This document shows, piece after piece, positions 12,576 to 23,095 of a stretch of DNA of 64,000 bases. Both the position numbers and the translations under genes were made by a program. The DNA is from Talpa occidentalis (lineage: Eukaryota > Chordata > Mammalia > Eulipotyphla > Talpidae): positions 85,974,678-86,038,677 of the forward strand of contig NW_023602073.1 of assembly GCF_014898055.3 (NCBI RefSeq), given 5' to 3'. Position 1 is the first letter of the stretch. The number at the start of each line of letters is the position of its first letter. A model generated the notes under the pieces. It saw only the letters and a program-made list of their open reading frames with translations, was not told the DNA's origin and made no database searches.

Positions 12576-12880
12576 TTTTTTAAATAGAGGCATGTTTTAT
12601 TTATTTATTTGTTTGTTTGTTTGTTTTGTTTATACATGCACTGGGTACAGTCAGAAGCGCGGGAGGGTGAGAGAATTCACCAGAGCCAGAGCAGGGAGCA
12701 GAGCAGGCAGAAGGACTGAAGTACACTGCTGAGGGGAGCAGCGGGCGGCAGGAGAGGTCTGCGCGCCATGTGGGACCCTCCTCCGGTGGCCGGGGAGCAG
12801 CTGGGGATCGAACTGGCGCCGCAGAGGCCGCGGGCAGCTTCGCAACCCAGCACTCAACCGCTGCGCCACCGGGGAGGCCC
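12576..12880 (-). mobile_element. tRNA-derived SINE (Rhin-1-like), full length
   Basis: The complete element lies on the minus strand. Its 5' end is at 12880 (ggggcctccccggtggcgca in sense), with an A box (tggcgcagcggttgag) and a B box (gttcgatcccc) typical of a tRNA-derived RNA polymerase III promoter. The central part contains ctgctcccctcagcagtgta. It is flanked by a perfect 13-bp target duplication (caaaaaaccattt at 12563-12575 and 12881-12893). The tail is unusual: aacaaaac/aaac/aaat repeats run into aaaacatgcctctattt before the terminal A run. That extra block recurs at 58398-58412. The subfamily is the one with cactgggtacagtcagaagc in plus-strand reading. Confidence 0.9.
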
Positions 12881-12893
12881 CAAAAAACCATTT

Positions 12894-13800
12894 GATAGTG
12901 ATGCTGGAAGAACAACATTTAAATGCCACTATTAATATTAGTTTTCCATCACCTTTCATATCATTGCATTTTGTTATATTACAGTAGAAATAATTATCAC
13001 AGGTATGTCATCTTAGAATTAATTTGTAACTTTAACTCAGTTGTTTAATATGTGATCTTTGAAGAGTTGGACTGATGTGAGAACTCAAATGACTTTAGCT
13101 ACTTAATAGATTATAAATCTAAAACTCTAAGTCAGCCACCATGAGAGAGAGGTTTAGGCACAACCCTTTATAATTATATGAGGTCCCCCTACTTTCCATC
13201 CCAACAGTCTATAACAATCTGTGATTCAAGATCTCTGAAAACATTGCTTATATATAGATTTGTGTGTGTGTCAAATCTCAGTCAGAATATATGAAAATAT
13301 TTATGTCTATATATATATATATATATATATTAGTCATATGTTTACTGCTGTTTACTAAGATATAGCTGATCAGGGTTTTAGCTAAATTTATTAAGCATAA
13401 TTTGGGACTGAAAGAATGGAAGAGTGACCTGCATTATCAAGAAAATTGGTGCAGTCTCATATTCCAAATTTGATCACTTTGTCCAACTATAATAAATGGT
13501 GGATGCAAGCCATCTCAAGGCAAAGCAGTCCTAGGTCAGTTCATATTCTTCTTTTCCAAGGAACAGGTCCATTGATACATTCATCTTTCTCAGTGTCCAA
13601 GAAAATAATTTACATTTGAACTACCCTACATAGAGGACTTTATTCTTCCACCCTGAAAAACAATAGGAGAGTCTGAAAAAAGTTAGAAAACCCATTCTGG
13701 CCCACCATCTACCTCCTCCTCTGTGTTCTTCAATAACTACTGCTGGATAGGTTTCAAATTTTAGGTACTTGTGTTTTTCTTTCCTGCTCATACATAGTAT
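12894..13800. other. No recognised gene; includes (TA)n
   Basis: Unassigned AT-rich DNA. A (TA)n microsatellite occupies about 13308-13331, preceded by a short (TG)n at 13260-13270. Confidence 0.5.
13308..13331. repeat. (TA)n microsatellite
   Basis: An uninterrupted alternating TA run of about 24 bases. Confidence 0.95.
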
Positions 13801-13814
13801 CCTTTCCCTTGTGT

Positions 13815-13990
13815 TCTATTCATCCTTCTAAGAGCTTTACAGCTATCTCATATGATCCTCCCAATAGCCCTATACAAGGTAGAGCCTTAACATGCTCATT
13901 TTACAAGATGAAGAAACTGACACATAGGGCTAGTAAATGGAGTGCTGGGGTTTGGACCAATTTCTCTGGTTTCAGGGTAACATTTTTTAA
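13815..13990 (-). repeat. MIR SINE fragment
   Basis: Reverse-complement MIR text: gatcctcccaatagccctat, then cattttacaagatgaagaaa, ctgacacatagggctagtaa and a decayed tRNA-related end. Confidence 0.7.
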
Positions 13991-14181
13991 TTAAATAAGT
14001 AGTAAGGTATCCTAATTAGGGATTTTGTAACTGAAAAAAAAAATATTTCTTTTTCCAACTGGGCAGCAAATGCATGTCCTCTTTCTTTATGTACAGCAAA
14101 TGAAAGAATGACTCTGGGCTGAGCAACAACTCTACAGAAAGTTCAGTTCAGTTTATTTAACTGTGCACAATTTGATCCTTA

Positions 14182-14681
14182 TGTTTGGCAGAATACTGGC
14201 CTCCCAAACATAGCCAATTTCTTGTTCCTGGAATCTGTGAATACATTAGGCTACCTGACAAATGGGGATAAAGGTTGCATTTGGAATTAAGGTTGCTAAT
14301 CAACTGATGCTAAGATAAGGGTATTATCCTGGTTTATGTAGTTGGACCCAAAGTAATCACAATGATTCTTGAAAGTTGATGAAAGTGGCAGAAGACAGAT
14401 TGGTGTATATAAGAACCCAACCCTCTTGTGCTGACTTTGATGCTGAAGGAAGGTTGCCGCAAACCAAGGAACATAAGCAGCCTTGGGAAGCTAGAAACGG
14501 TAAAGAAAGGGGATTTTGCCAGGACCCAACTAAAGGAAAGCAGCCTTGCCAACAATTTGATTTTACACCAATGAGACCTTTTTCAGACTACTGACCTCCA
14601 GAACTGCAAGGAAACAGAATTATGCTGTTTTAAACCACAAATTTATGATACTTTTTAAAACAGCAATTACAAACTAATACA
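14182..14681 (+). mobile_element. MLT1-like solo LTR (MaLR/ERVL class)
   Basis: Starts tgtttggcagaatactggcc and ends ctaataca. Family landmarks in order are cccaaacatagccaatttct, attatcctggtttatgtag, ggacccaaagtaatcaca, gaccaaggaacataagcag-like text, caatgagacctttttcagac, ctgacctccagaactgcaag and ttttaaaccacaaatttatg. Length is about 500 bases. It lacks an internal region, so it is a solo LTR. No exact flanking duplication remains. Two open frames of about 73 codons on opposite strands inside it are meaningless. Confidence 0.8.
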
Positions 14682-15029
14682 AAACAAAACAAAAAAAAAA
14701 ACAAACTTTTAAATAAAAACCCTGAGGTATGTTCATCAATTGGATTTGTTTTAAGATTTTTACCAAGTGAGGGTATTCTTTTAGAGGCTCAGTACATATT
14801 CCAGTCTTAAGGGATCTTACTTTATGCTTGTCCTCGCAGTTCTCTTCTGAACCTTAACACACCTTTTAATAAAACAGGAAGGTACATGTTTGGATTACCT
14901 GAGACTTCATTTTACTCTTAATCTAATCTTAATCTTTTCTTCTACAGAAGTCTCTCTTATCGATAGGACTTTCAAGCTTACATTTATTCATATATTCTTT
15001 TGAGAATAAGCTTTCTTTTTTTTCTCTAA

Positions 15030-15300
15030 ATTTATTTTCTTACATCAGTTTATTTTTTTTACAACATTTGGATTCTTCCTTCAGGTGTTGGCCCCATAAT
15101 TTTCCCACTACCATAGCACTCATGATTCATCACCACAGTCCCTTGTGCTCTTCCCTCCCTTGTTTTGACCCCTCTCACTCCCCCTTCCTTTCTGTATGTC
15201 TCAGATATATGGCTAGATTGCATATTCTGTCTTTTTCTTGATCTTCTGTTTAGTTTCTCTATATTCCACGTATAAGTGAAAATAGGTTTAGTTGAGTATA
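15030..15300 (-). mobile_element. L1 3' end fragment
   Basis: Reverse complement of an L1 3' region: ttgacccctctcactccccc followed by tatattccacgtataagtga. The same 3' text family is seen at 27.9, 42.7 and 63.0 kb in better-preserved form. Confidence 0.6.
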
Positions 15301-15609
15301 ATAACTGGGGAAAATGATCCTTATGATGATATTTTCCACAGAAAATTTATCACATGCTTCTTGTCCATCATTATGCCTCTAAAAAGCTGTGAATCAATAG
15401 CTTTTAATTAATAGCTAAATTATTTATACAGAAACAAAAGCTAAAATCAATTTATAGTCTTAAAACTAACATGATTAAAATACAAAAATTTTACAAAACA
15501 TGGTTGCTTTCAAGCAGTCCAATGCTTCATGCGAGCCACGGAAACTTAATATTAAACTATTTTAAATAATATCTCATTTAAATTACAATATAACAATGGT
15601 GTGTTGGGG

Positions 15610-15818
15610 GGTCAGCAAAATATTGTTTAACTATAAAAATCTGACATACCACCTGAAAATAAAATTTTATCGAAACACAGCCTTCTCTGCTCACATATTC
15701 TGTAGCTTTTTATATACAACAACAGAATTTAGTCATTATGACAGATACTTTACACTCCACAAAGCCTAAAATACTTATAATCTGATCTTTTGCAGAAAAA
15801 AGTTTTGGACCCTTGCAA
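15610..15818 (-). mobile_element. Non-autonomous hAT-type DNA transposon fossil
   Basis: Recognised by ggggtcagcaaaatattg at one end and the inverted equivalent at the other, with the internal block tccacaaagcctaaaatact and the aaaattttatcgaaacacag segment. From memory this is the mammalian MER1/Charlie-type element beginning cagggrtcagcaaact. Related copies lie at 28.8 and 47.2 kb. Confidence 0.65.
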
Positions 15819-15829
15819 TATAGCCATAC

Positions 15830-16580
15830 CAATTCCAGAGACACTATGTTAATTTTAACCTTAAAATTTTAGTTATTAGTTCCATTGTAAATGAGTCTAG
15901 CTTTTCCAAATTCCCATATTTAAAACTCACCTGTAGAATCACAAAACTCACTTGAAGAATAACAAAAATCCTAAAAATATATAAATTTGGGATATTGACT
16001 AATAATTTGTCAGTTTTCACAGGGAATTATTCTAACAATGGAATTCATATGCCAGATTAAGAAATGATCCATGGCTGGTTTTTCATTAATTTCTGGGGTA
16101 ACAAATGACTATTTATGAGGGAGGCAAAACTGGGATTCTTACATCCCAAGAAAAGACCCATTACTATTTGCATGTCCCTGGGAAAAATAATTTTGGGCAT
16201 ATGTGCTAACTAACAATAAGGAAAGTGTAAAGGAAAAGATCAAGAAATGAAAAGTACTATTGAAATTGTAGAGTGGTAGCATCAGATCCCAAATTCTATA
16301 CTCAATAGTTCCTTAGTGTGCAGTCACTGAAAATTGTTTTCTATATACTTTCAGTGGTATTTATGTATCTATGTATTGATGACTGTAAAATACTTATCTG
16401 TCAACTGACTTACACTCCCACCACCTAGAATGTAGCAAAAGCCCCTCTACAGTCAACTCTGCCTAGCTTTCCAATACCATCTCCTTCTACTCTTAACCCA
16501 AGTGTTCACACTCATCCACACAGTAACTTTCTTTTCCTTTTCTTGAAGAAATAAAACTCATATTTTCATCAGGAACTTTG
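15830..16580. other. No feature recognised
   Basis: AT-rich DNA without a convincing exon, repeat or motif. Confidence 0.5.
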
Positions 16581-16589
16581 TTTGAGGTT

Positions 16590-16770
16590 CCCTCTACTCA
16601 AAATACTCAAGTCTTATTTCTTCTATGACTTAATGCTGCACATTTATCCAAGGCTTTTCCCAAATGACCATCTATTTGAAATGGCAGCACCATCACCTTA
16701 CAGTGGTTTACTTTCTTTCATACAGCTTTTTATAAAATATATGAGCCTACTTAATATAGCTTGTGCTGTA
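16590..16770 (+). repeat. Possible L2-like fragment
   Basis: Worn plus-strand L2-type wording: ctcaagtcttatttcttcta, then aaggcttttcccaaatgacc and later gagcctacttaatatagc. The 79-codon frame at 16582-16821 lies in it and carries no motif. Confidence 0.35.
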
Positions 16771-17309
16771 TTTTACAAGACATCTAGCAATAAAATATTT
16801 ATTATAATATATACTAGATAGCATATATAAAATGAAAAAAATATAACATTTAATGTATAATATAATAAAATACAATATGATATATGATATAGTAACCACC
16901 TGGATGAAACACAGTGTAAGCTTTCAGAGAACAGGAAATTTTCCTTTCTTTGTTCATTCCCTGATAAACCAGGCCTGGTAATATATAGTAAGAACTTAAA
17001 AAAAAAATTACTTAAAAAAATCAATGATCCCTTTGTAATCTTCTTATGTGATTTTTTTTTTTCATCCTTCAAAACCCTTTCTTTACCTCTGCTCCTTACC
17101 ATTTTTCCATTGAAGACACAATGCTCAGCTCTGCAACATACAGGGGTAATTTAAGAGGGATGAACTTGAATCCAAATCTTTATTTTTTATTTTAAATCCA
17201 AATTTCCCATTATAGTGCCACCTTTTATTATAACTTTTTTAGAAGAAACCCATCCATTTATAATATGATTCCCCATTAATAGCTTCTGGTCAGAGAAGAT
17301 TTATGCACT

Positions 17310-17420
17310 AGAAATATCTATTGGGTATTTACTATGAGCTGGCAGTTCTATAGGAGATTGAGATCCAAAGACAAATAAAACATAGCTCTTGTATTCAAAA
17401 AACTCTTCATGTTACACAGG
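17310..17420 (-). repeat. L2 3' end fragment
   Basis: Reverse-complement L2 3' text: tattgggtatttactatgag, then agacaaataaaacatagctc and ttgtattcaaaaaactcttc. Confidence 0.5.
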
Positions 17421-17838
17421 TACACATGCACAAATATGATAATGATTTCTATGAAAATTATATACAATGAATACAGTAGAAATCTCATATTTCAACTTTA
17501 AAAATTCTGTTTGCAGAATGCATTTCTATACACATAATCACATGTACATACATTCAGCTTCATACCAACCTTAAGTGTATGGATTTTTTTTTAATTCTTT
17601 GAGCACATTTATATTTCAGAACCAGATATAGATGCCGAAGTGTCTGATCTCAACAGGAAAATTATCTCATCTGAGCATTGAAATCAGATGCTAGACTAGG
17701 AAATAACTTTTACTTAGAGGTATCTAAACACAGTTCTTGCTCTCAGTGGAAATGAAAAAGCAAAAACTTTTCTTCACTCTGGATATCAACTATTCCTTTC
17801 ACTGACTTGCTAATATTATCTTTCTATATATATTTTTC

Positions 17839-18107
17839 TTTTTTTTGTTGAAGATTTATTTATTCATGCATACAAGAACCAGGGTACAGTCTAGATGTGC
17901 AGGATAGTGAGAGGATTCACCAGAGACAGAGCGGGGAACAGAACAGGCAGACTGACAAAATACACTGCTGAGGGGAGCAGTGGGCGAGACAGGAGAGGTC
18001 TGCCTGTGGGACTCTTGCTGGCCAGCTGGGATCGAACCCGTGCTGCAGAGGCTGTGGACAGCTTCATAGCACTGCGCTCAACCACCTGCACCACCAGGGG
18101 AGGCCCT
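17839..18107 (-). mobile_element. tRNA-derived SINE (Rhin-1-like)
   Basis: Minus-strand copy. The sense 5' end is near 18107 (gggcctcccctggtggtgca), the B-box region reads gggttcgatccc in sense, and the tail reads ataaataaatctt. It belongs to the group with tgacaaaatacactgctgag in plus-strand reading. The flanking 12-bp direct repeat is tatatatttttc at 17827-17838 and 18111-18122. About ten bases of the tRNA-spacer region (sense catggcgc) are missing. Confidence 0.85.
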
Positions 18108-18124
18108 CTTTATATATTTTTCAA

Positions 18125-19420
18125 GTATTATATTTGCCCTGTCAATGACCCTACAGGTAATTTATTTTCAAGCAGCTCATGCTTTTTCTATGTGGCATGA
18201 CAAATAGCTTTTATGTTGCTTAGCTGACTAAGATAGAAGTTTGAAAAGGAAATTATATTTGACAGTCCTTGTCATCAAACTGCTGGTATATTTAGTGTGT
18301 TGGAATGCTAAGAGTAGAATCTATCTTCATAAATAATACCACTGGCATTCTTAGTGTTTTCAAAGCCACTAAATTCTTTTATCCTGTGATGATGTTAACT
18401 ATATCTTAAAAAGTGTGGTATTGGCATGTTTATTCTTGAATATATCAAAATGTGTGTAAGTGTTGATTAAAAAATCTCAAAATTCTTTGTAAGAACTTAT
18501 CTCAAAAGAAATGGAGTTGAAATTGCCTTCATCCAAAAACCCCTAAGGCTTTTATTACAAAATGTAATATCTAACTTCTATAGTCTACACTATAATGACT
18601 CTTTCTTAACATTTTGAATATAAGAATTTAATTGAGAATTGAATGTTTAAGATACCCTTCATTTAAAAATATGAGGATATTACTAAAATAATGATGATAT
18701 AGATAATATCTATACATCATTGCTGTGATGGAATCTCCTGCTACTGCTGATATTAGAGCAAATCTCATGTCTATAGGGAAAGAAAGTACCCCAATCTCTC
18801 ACTTCAAAAGAAAATGCAGACATCAAGGCACAGTTCATAGTATGAACTCTTAAAGTCCCATAGAGAATTTACACAAACTTCAATTTGTATCTGCCTTTTA
18901 TTGCAGTACAAATTGAGCCCAAAACTGGACCATCCTCAGAAACAACTGCCTCCACCAACCTCCTCCCATCGTACATTGAAACAAACTATGTCCTTAAAAT
19001 TCACAAGGGGGAAGTCTATCCCAACACTGTTAGATATTATGGTTTTCTAGTAAAGCAGTAAATAAACATGTTTACATGGAAGCTACTGATTTTTAACTCA
19101 ACTAATTTCAACTTAGTGAATAATATTTTTATTATAAAATAGAAATATACTCATGATATTGTGATTTATAAATAAGAAATACATATGTTGGTCATCATAC
19201 ATGATTCATGGCACAAAAAATCCTACAACTCTTATAATTTCCTAAGTGATCAAATCTCCAGGGGCATCCTTTATTATAATATTGAGTCTTTTTCCCAGTT
19301 CCTGAACTAGGAACTGAGGAAAAGGCTAGGACTAGGAAATATGGAAGAGTGATAGAAGTATAATGTCTTTTGTTTTTCATAATAAGCCTCTTTCAACTAC
19401 AACTGAGTTTATATTAATGA
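18125..19420. other. No feature recognised
   Basis: AT-rich DNA. No exon or named repeat could be supported. Confidence 0.5.
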
Positions 19421-19557
19421 GGTAATTTTTGGAAAGCTCCTAGATAACTACAGGCTAGGAAATTGGCAATGTGATGACTGGACTTAAATTTTCTAACACT
19501 ATCACCACCACCACTACCACCGGGGACACGTGAGGGGCAGGAGCTCCTTTTAATCAC

Positions 19558-19981
19558 TGTAGGGTAAAGAAAATGCCAGGCTTTTCTGCCCTCCCGCCAT
19601 CAGGATAGATGATGGATCCTTATCCTGAATGCATGCCTGATGGCCGGCACCTGGAATAGGGTATGGGCATAGGTAGATGGGATTCAGCTGAGCTAAGATT
19701 GTGCTTTAAAGGGCGGCATCACGGGGACGCCAGCAGAAGCCAAAGCAGAAGCCGAAAGAGAAGCCGAGAAACAGCAGAACGAACGCCAGAGAACCCAGAT
19801 AGAGTGAAGACTTGCTGGGGGCTGGGAGGCCTGCCAGCCACCCTGCCAGCACCCCTGCCTGCCATATGCCTGGTGAACCCCAATAAAAGACCTGCAAAAA
19901 ACCACTGAGGACTCTGACTCCTCCTTTACCTGGTCTGCATGGGATCAGAAAACCTGCACCGTGTCTATTCCAGCCCCTACA
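19558..19981 (+). mobile_element. Young solo LTR, family L, copy 1
   Basis: A 424-base LTR that begins tgtagggtaa and ends cccctaca, so it has TG...CA ends. It is flanked by a perfect 5-bp duplication, atcac, at 19553-19557 and 19982-19986. A polyadenylation signal aataaa is at 19882-19887. The U3-like part contains a purine-rich run of agaagc/gaagcc units around 19733-19780, which produces an arginine/serine-rich open frame (19663-19908) that is not a gene. No retroviral internal region is attached. A 5-bp duplication is usual for ERVL-class elements but not exclusive to them. Confidence 0.9.
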
Positions 19982-20296
19982 ATCACCAATGACCAATAAT
20001 TTAATATTGTGCCTAAATAATGAAGTCTCCATAAAAATCTTAAATAGGGTTTATAGAGCTTCTGGGATTGTTAAAACATGGAGATATTGAAAATGTGGTA
20101 CCCAGAGAGGACAAAAAACCTCTGTGTTCCTTCCTACAACCTTACCTTCTACATATCTTCTATTTCTGAGTTATATCTTTTTATAGCATACCAGTAATAT
20201 AGTAATTAATTTGCTTTCCTAAGGTCTGTGGGCATTTTAGTTAATTAAAGGAACCCAAGGAGGGGGTCATAAGAACACCTAATTTACAATTAATGG

Positions 20297-20717
20297 GGGA
20301 AGAGCACAGAGCAGGATCTCTATGACTCTAGCAGATGGGTGAAAGAGGAGAGTCCTGGAGCCCTCGGTGGCTTTTGCAGGCTTTATTGGGATTTTACCGG
20401 GTACATGGCAGGCAGGGGTGCTGGAGGTCCGGGAGGCTGGCAGGCCTCCCAGTCCCCAGCAAGTCTTCACTCTTCCTGGGCTCTCTGGCGTTCTTTCATG
20501 GCCTCTGCTTCTTCACTCTCATTCTCTCACTCTGCTGACGTCCCTGTGACACCACCCTTATAAGCCCAGTCTTAGCCCAGGTGTACCCCATCTACATATG
20601 CCCACACCCTATTACAGGTGACTGCCATCAGGCATACATTCAGGACTGTAGGGATCCATCATCAATCCTAATGGTGGGAGAGCAGAAAAGCCTGACAATT
20701 ATTTACCTTACCCTACA
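20297..20717 (-). mobile_element. Young solo LTR, family L, copy 2
   Basis: Minus-strand copy of the same family. The sense 5' end is at 20717 (tgtagggtaaggtaaataat). The sense 3' end at 20297 has lost its canonical ca (the plus strand reads ggg where copy 3 reads tgt). The 5-bp duplication aatgg at 20292-20296 and 20718-20722 proves independent insertion. The polyadenylation signal appears as tttatt at 20382-20387. It sits in the same old LTR as copy 1, 315 bases further on, in the opposite orientation. Confidence 0.88.
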
Positions 20718-20989
20718 AATGGCCAGGGGCACAGGAAACAACCTGGACTTGAGATTGGCCTCTGAAGTATGTGTGTATGGGGTAAGCCTGAGGGTGTGTG
20801 TGGAATCTATGTTACTGAGTCTCTAAACTGGGATCTGATGCTAATTACAGTTAGTGTCAAAACTTAATTGAATTATGGGACACCCAGCTGGTATCATGGA
20901 TTGCTTGGTATGGGAAAAATCCTCATATTTGGTGACCAAAAATGTCAGAAGTATTCTGTGAGTAGAGTGTTATAGTAGACTGTAGAAAG

Positions 20990-21410
20990 CTAAATTTTTT
21001 TTCTTTACAATACCTTAATTACTATGCATTACTGGTAGGAAAAGAAGAGATAAAATGTCTATAGATTGCTGTTAAACAATTTCAGTTCCAGAGTATTACT
21101 TAATAGTTGATGAGAAAATCTAGGAAAAAGTTACAAGAGGAGCATCAAATTCATAACACTATTTTAACTGGTCTATAAGATGGATTACCTGTTTTCAGCT
21201 ATTATTCCTGAATGCTGCTATGTGACTAGCTTTTTACTGGATAACTGAGCGTTGTTATAGAATGACAGAATAGCAAAGAGATGGAATCACCTCCTTTCCA
21301 CATATACAACAAAATAACAATCCCTGAATAAGACTAAATGACTCCAAGAGGATCAGTATTTCACAGGAAAAGCAACAATATCAGAGATGGTAAGAAAAGT
21401 TGTAACAATT
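20990..21410. other. No feature recognised
   Basis: AT-rich DNA between the old LTR and the L1-like region. Nothing could be supported. Confidence 0.4.
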
Positions 21411-21414
21411 TTAT

Positions 21415-23095
21415 CTCGGACAGTGCATCTCAACAGAGGGTTGGATGACTGTGATTTGGAGCTTTTTTTTTTTTGTGACTGAAGGGCTCGCACACATATC
21501 AGGTACCATAGTAACTGAGGGAAGTGGGGAAGTGCAAACAAATAGGTGTGGAAAGTGGAGGGATATTCCTGCAGTGAACAATAGCATTCTGGGAAACACA
21601 GATTGGTAGCAGAGCTCTGGGGAAGCAGATAGACTCTGGCAAAGGCTGATACCATATGGTTAGAAATCAACCAGAGAGCTAGGAGCAGAGGCTGAATCAC
21701 CTTGTATCCATGTCATTAAAGGATAGGTGTAAGAGCAGGACTGGACACGGTGCAGGTTTTCTGATCCAGCAGACCGGGTAAAGGAGGAGTCAGAGTCCTC
21801 AGTGGTTTTGCAGGTCTTTTTATTGGCATTTACCCGGTACACAGCAGGTAAGGGTGCTGGAGGGCCAGGAGGCTGGCAGGCCTCCCAGCCCCCAGCAAGT
21901 CTTCATTCTATCTGGGCTCTCTGGCCTTGTCTCAGCTTCTCCTTCTCTTGCTTCTCTCTCGGCTTCTCTTTTGGCTACTACTGGCGTCTCCATGACGCTG
22001 CCCTCAAAAGCACAGTCCTAGCCCAGGTGAGTCCCATCTACCTATGCCCACACCCTATTCCAGGTGCCCACCATCAGGCATGCATTCAGGACCTCAGGGG
22101 TCCATCATCTATCCTGATGGCGGGAGGGCAGAAAAGCCTGACATTTTTCCTTACCCTACAATAGGCCATTGGACAATTCTTAACCAGGCACTCTGGCCAA
22201 GTGCCTATATATAATGTAGTGACTGTCAGCTAGAAACTACAATCCCAGGGTGCCAGAAAGTTTAGTGGAAATTTTAGAGTGGAATGAGGTATGCCTGTGA
22301 CCCCTTACATGTGAAGCTCTTTCTATAACTGGTCTCTGTGTTATGTAAAACACCTGTCCTATCCCTAACTGGGTCTATTGCTGGGATTACTTTCACCTTA
22401 AGTGCTTACTGCCTCTAATCAGAGTTTAAAACACTCAGGCCCTGAAAGCAGAAGTTTGCATCTCCTTGCAAAGTTCTGTTCATGGAAGTTGTTGGGAATA
22501 GACCCTCCCCTCTTGCAGTTCTCTCCTGACTGTAGTATCTTTTCAGAGCCACAACACCCCCCAGAGAGGATTCAGAGATGCCTATAAGGGAGGCAATTTT
22601 TTACAAAAGGCACCACAGACCCTGAGAAACGTAAGTCCAACATACACCTGTTACCACTATTGGGATTCAGGCCTATACACAGATGGAATCTATAGTTTAG
22701 TTTCTTGATCTCTGTTTCTACTCAACACCCTTGGGAAAAATTACAGGTTTAAAGAACAGATTAAAGAACCTGCAGGCCAGAGCTGGACTACAACTAATAA
22801 TTTTGTGAATTTACTAGGAAATTTGTGATTGAGGGACTGGCTGAGAAAAGATGGTTGTTGCAGACCTTCCCCTAAACTCAGGCATCCATAGTTCCTAGGG
22901 AGGCTTGAACTGTTGGATTTCTCTAGCAGTAGCCTTTTCATTTCCCATCACCCTGGCTCCTGCCCTATGTATGCATTAGAGTTCCAGTCATCCAAACCTA
23001 GGCAAACAACCTAGCTTACATCTGGCAATCTGAAATATTTTTAGAAGCTCAACACATCGATTTCAGGAAAGAAAACAGTTTAGCTCAATCTATAC
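21415..23095 (+). mobile_element. Probable 5' UTR of an old L1, split by an LTR
   Basis: Comparatively GC-richer sequence directly upstream of L1 ORF1-like text. It has wording recalled from old L1 leaders: cagagctctggggaagcaga, tagactctggcaaaggctga, gaggcttgaactgttggatt and catttcccatcaccctggct. LTR copy 3 lies inside it. The assignment depends on position and memory, not on an alignment. Confidence 0.45.
21728..22160 (-). mobile_element. Young solo LTR, family L, copy 3
   Basis: A 433-base minus-strand copy with intact ends. The plus strand begins tgtaagagcagg at 21728 and finishes ccctaca at 22160. The perfect 5-bp duplication is atagg at 21723-21727 and 22161-22165. The polyadenylation signal on the minus strand is tttatt at 21819-21824. 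It is the best-preserved of the three copies and probably interrupts the 5' part of an old L1. Confidence 0.9.

Larger units (their letters stand above)
19430..20985 (+). mobile_element. Ancient LTR, copy Y, split by two younger LTRs
   Basis: Pieces collinear with the LTR at 2.8-3.6 kb occur in three blocks: about 19430-19557 (cggggacacgtgaggggcag), 19982-20296 (gaccaataatttaatattgt, tctccataaaaatct, ttctgagttatatctttt, aggagggggtcata) and 20718-20985 (gcacaggaaacaacctggac, gacacccagctggtatcatg, tggtgaccaaaaatgtcaga). Removing the two inserts and one copy of each 5-bp duplication rejoins the old element. The left boundary is uncertain. The family is the same as copy X, with no subfamily name offered. 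Confidence 0.65.

Noticed and set aside
12601..12959. Proline/alanine/serine-rich frames over 100 codons on the minus strand
   Set aside because: Entirely produced by the SINE at 12576-12880. Equivalent frames recur at every SINE copy.
20297..22160. Two same-orientation LTRs 1.0 kb apart as the ends of one short provirus
   Set aside because: Each has its own perfect 5-bp duplication, and the DNA between is the tail of an older LTR plus L1-like sequence, not retroviral internal sequence.
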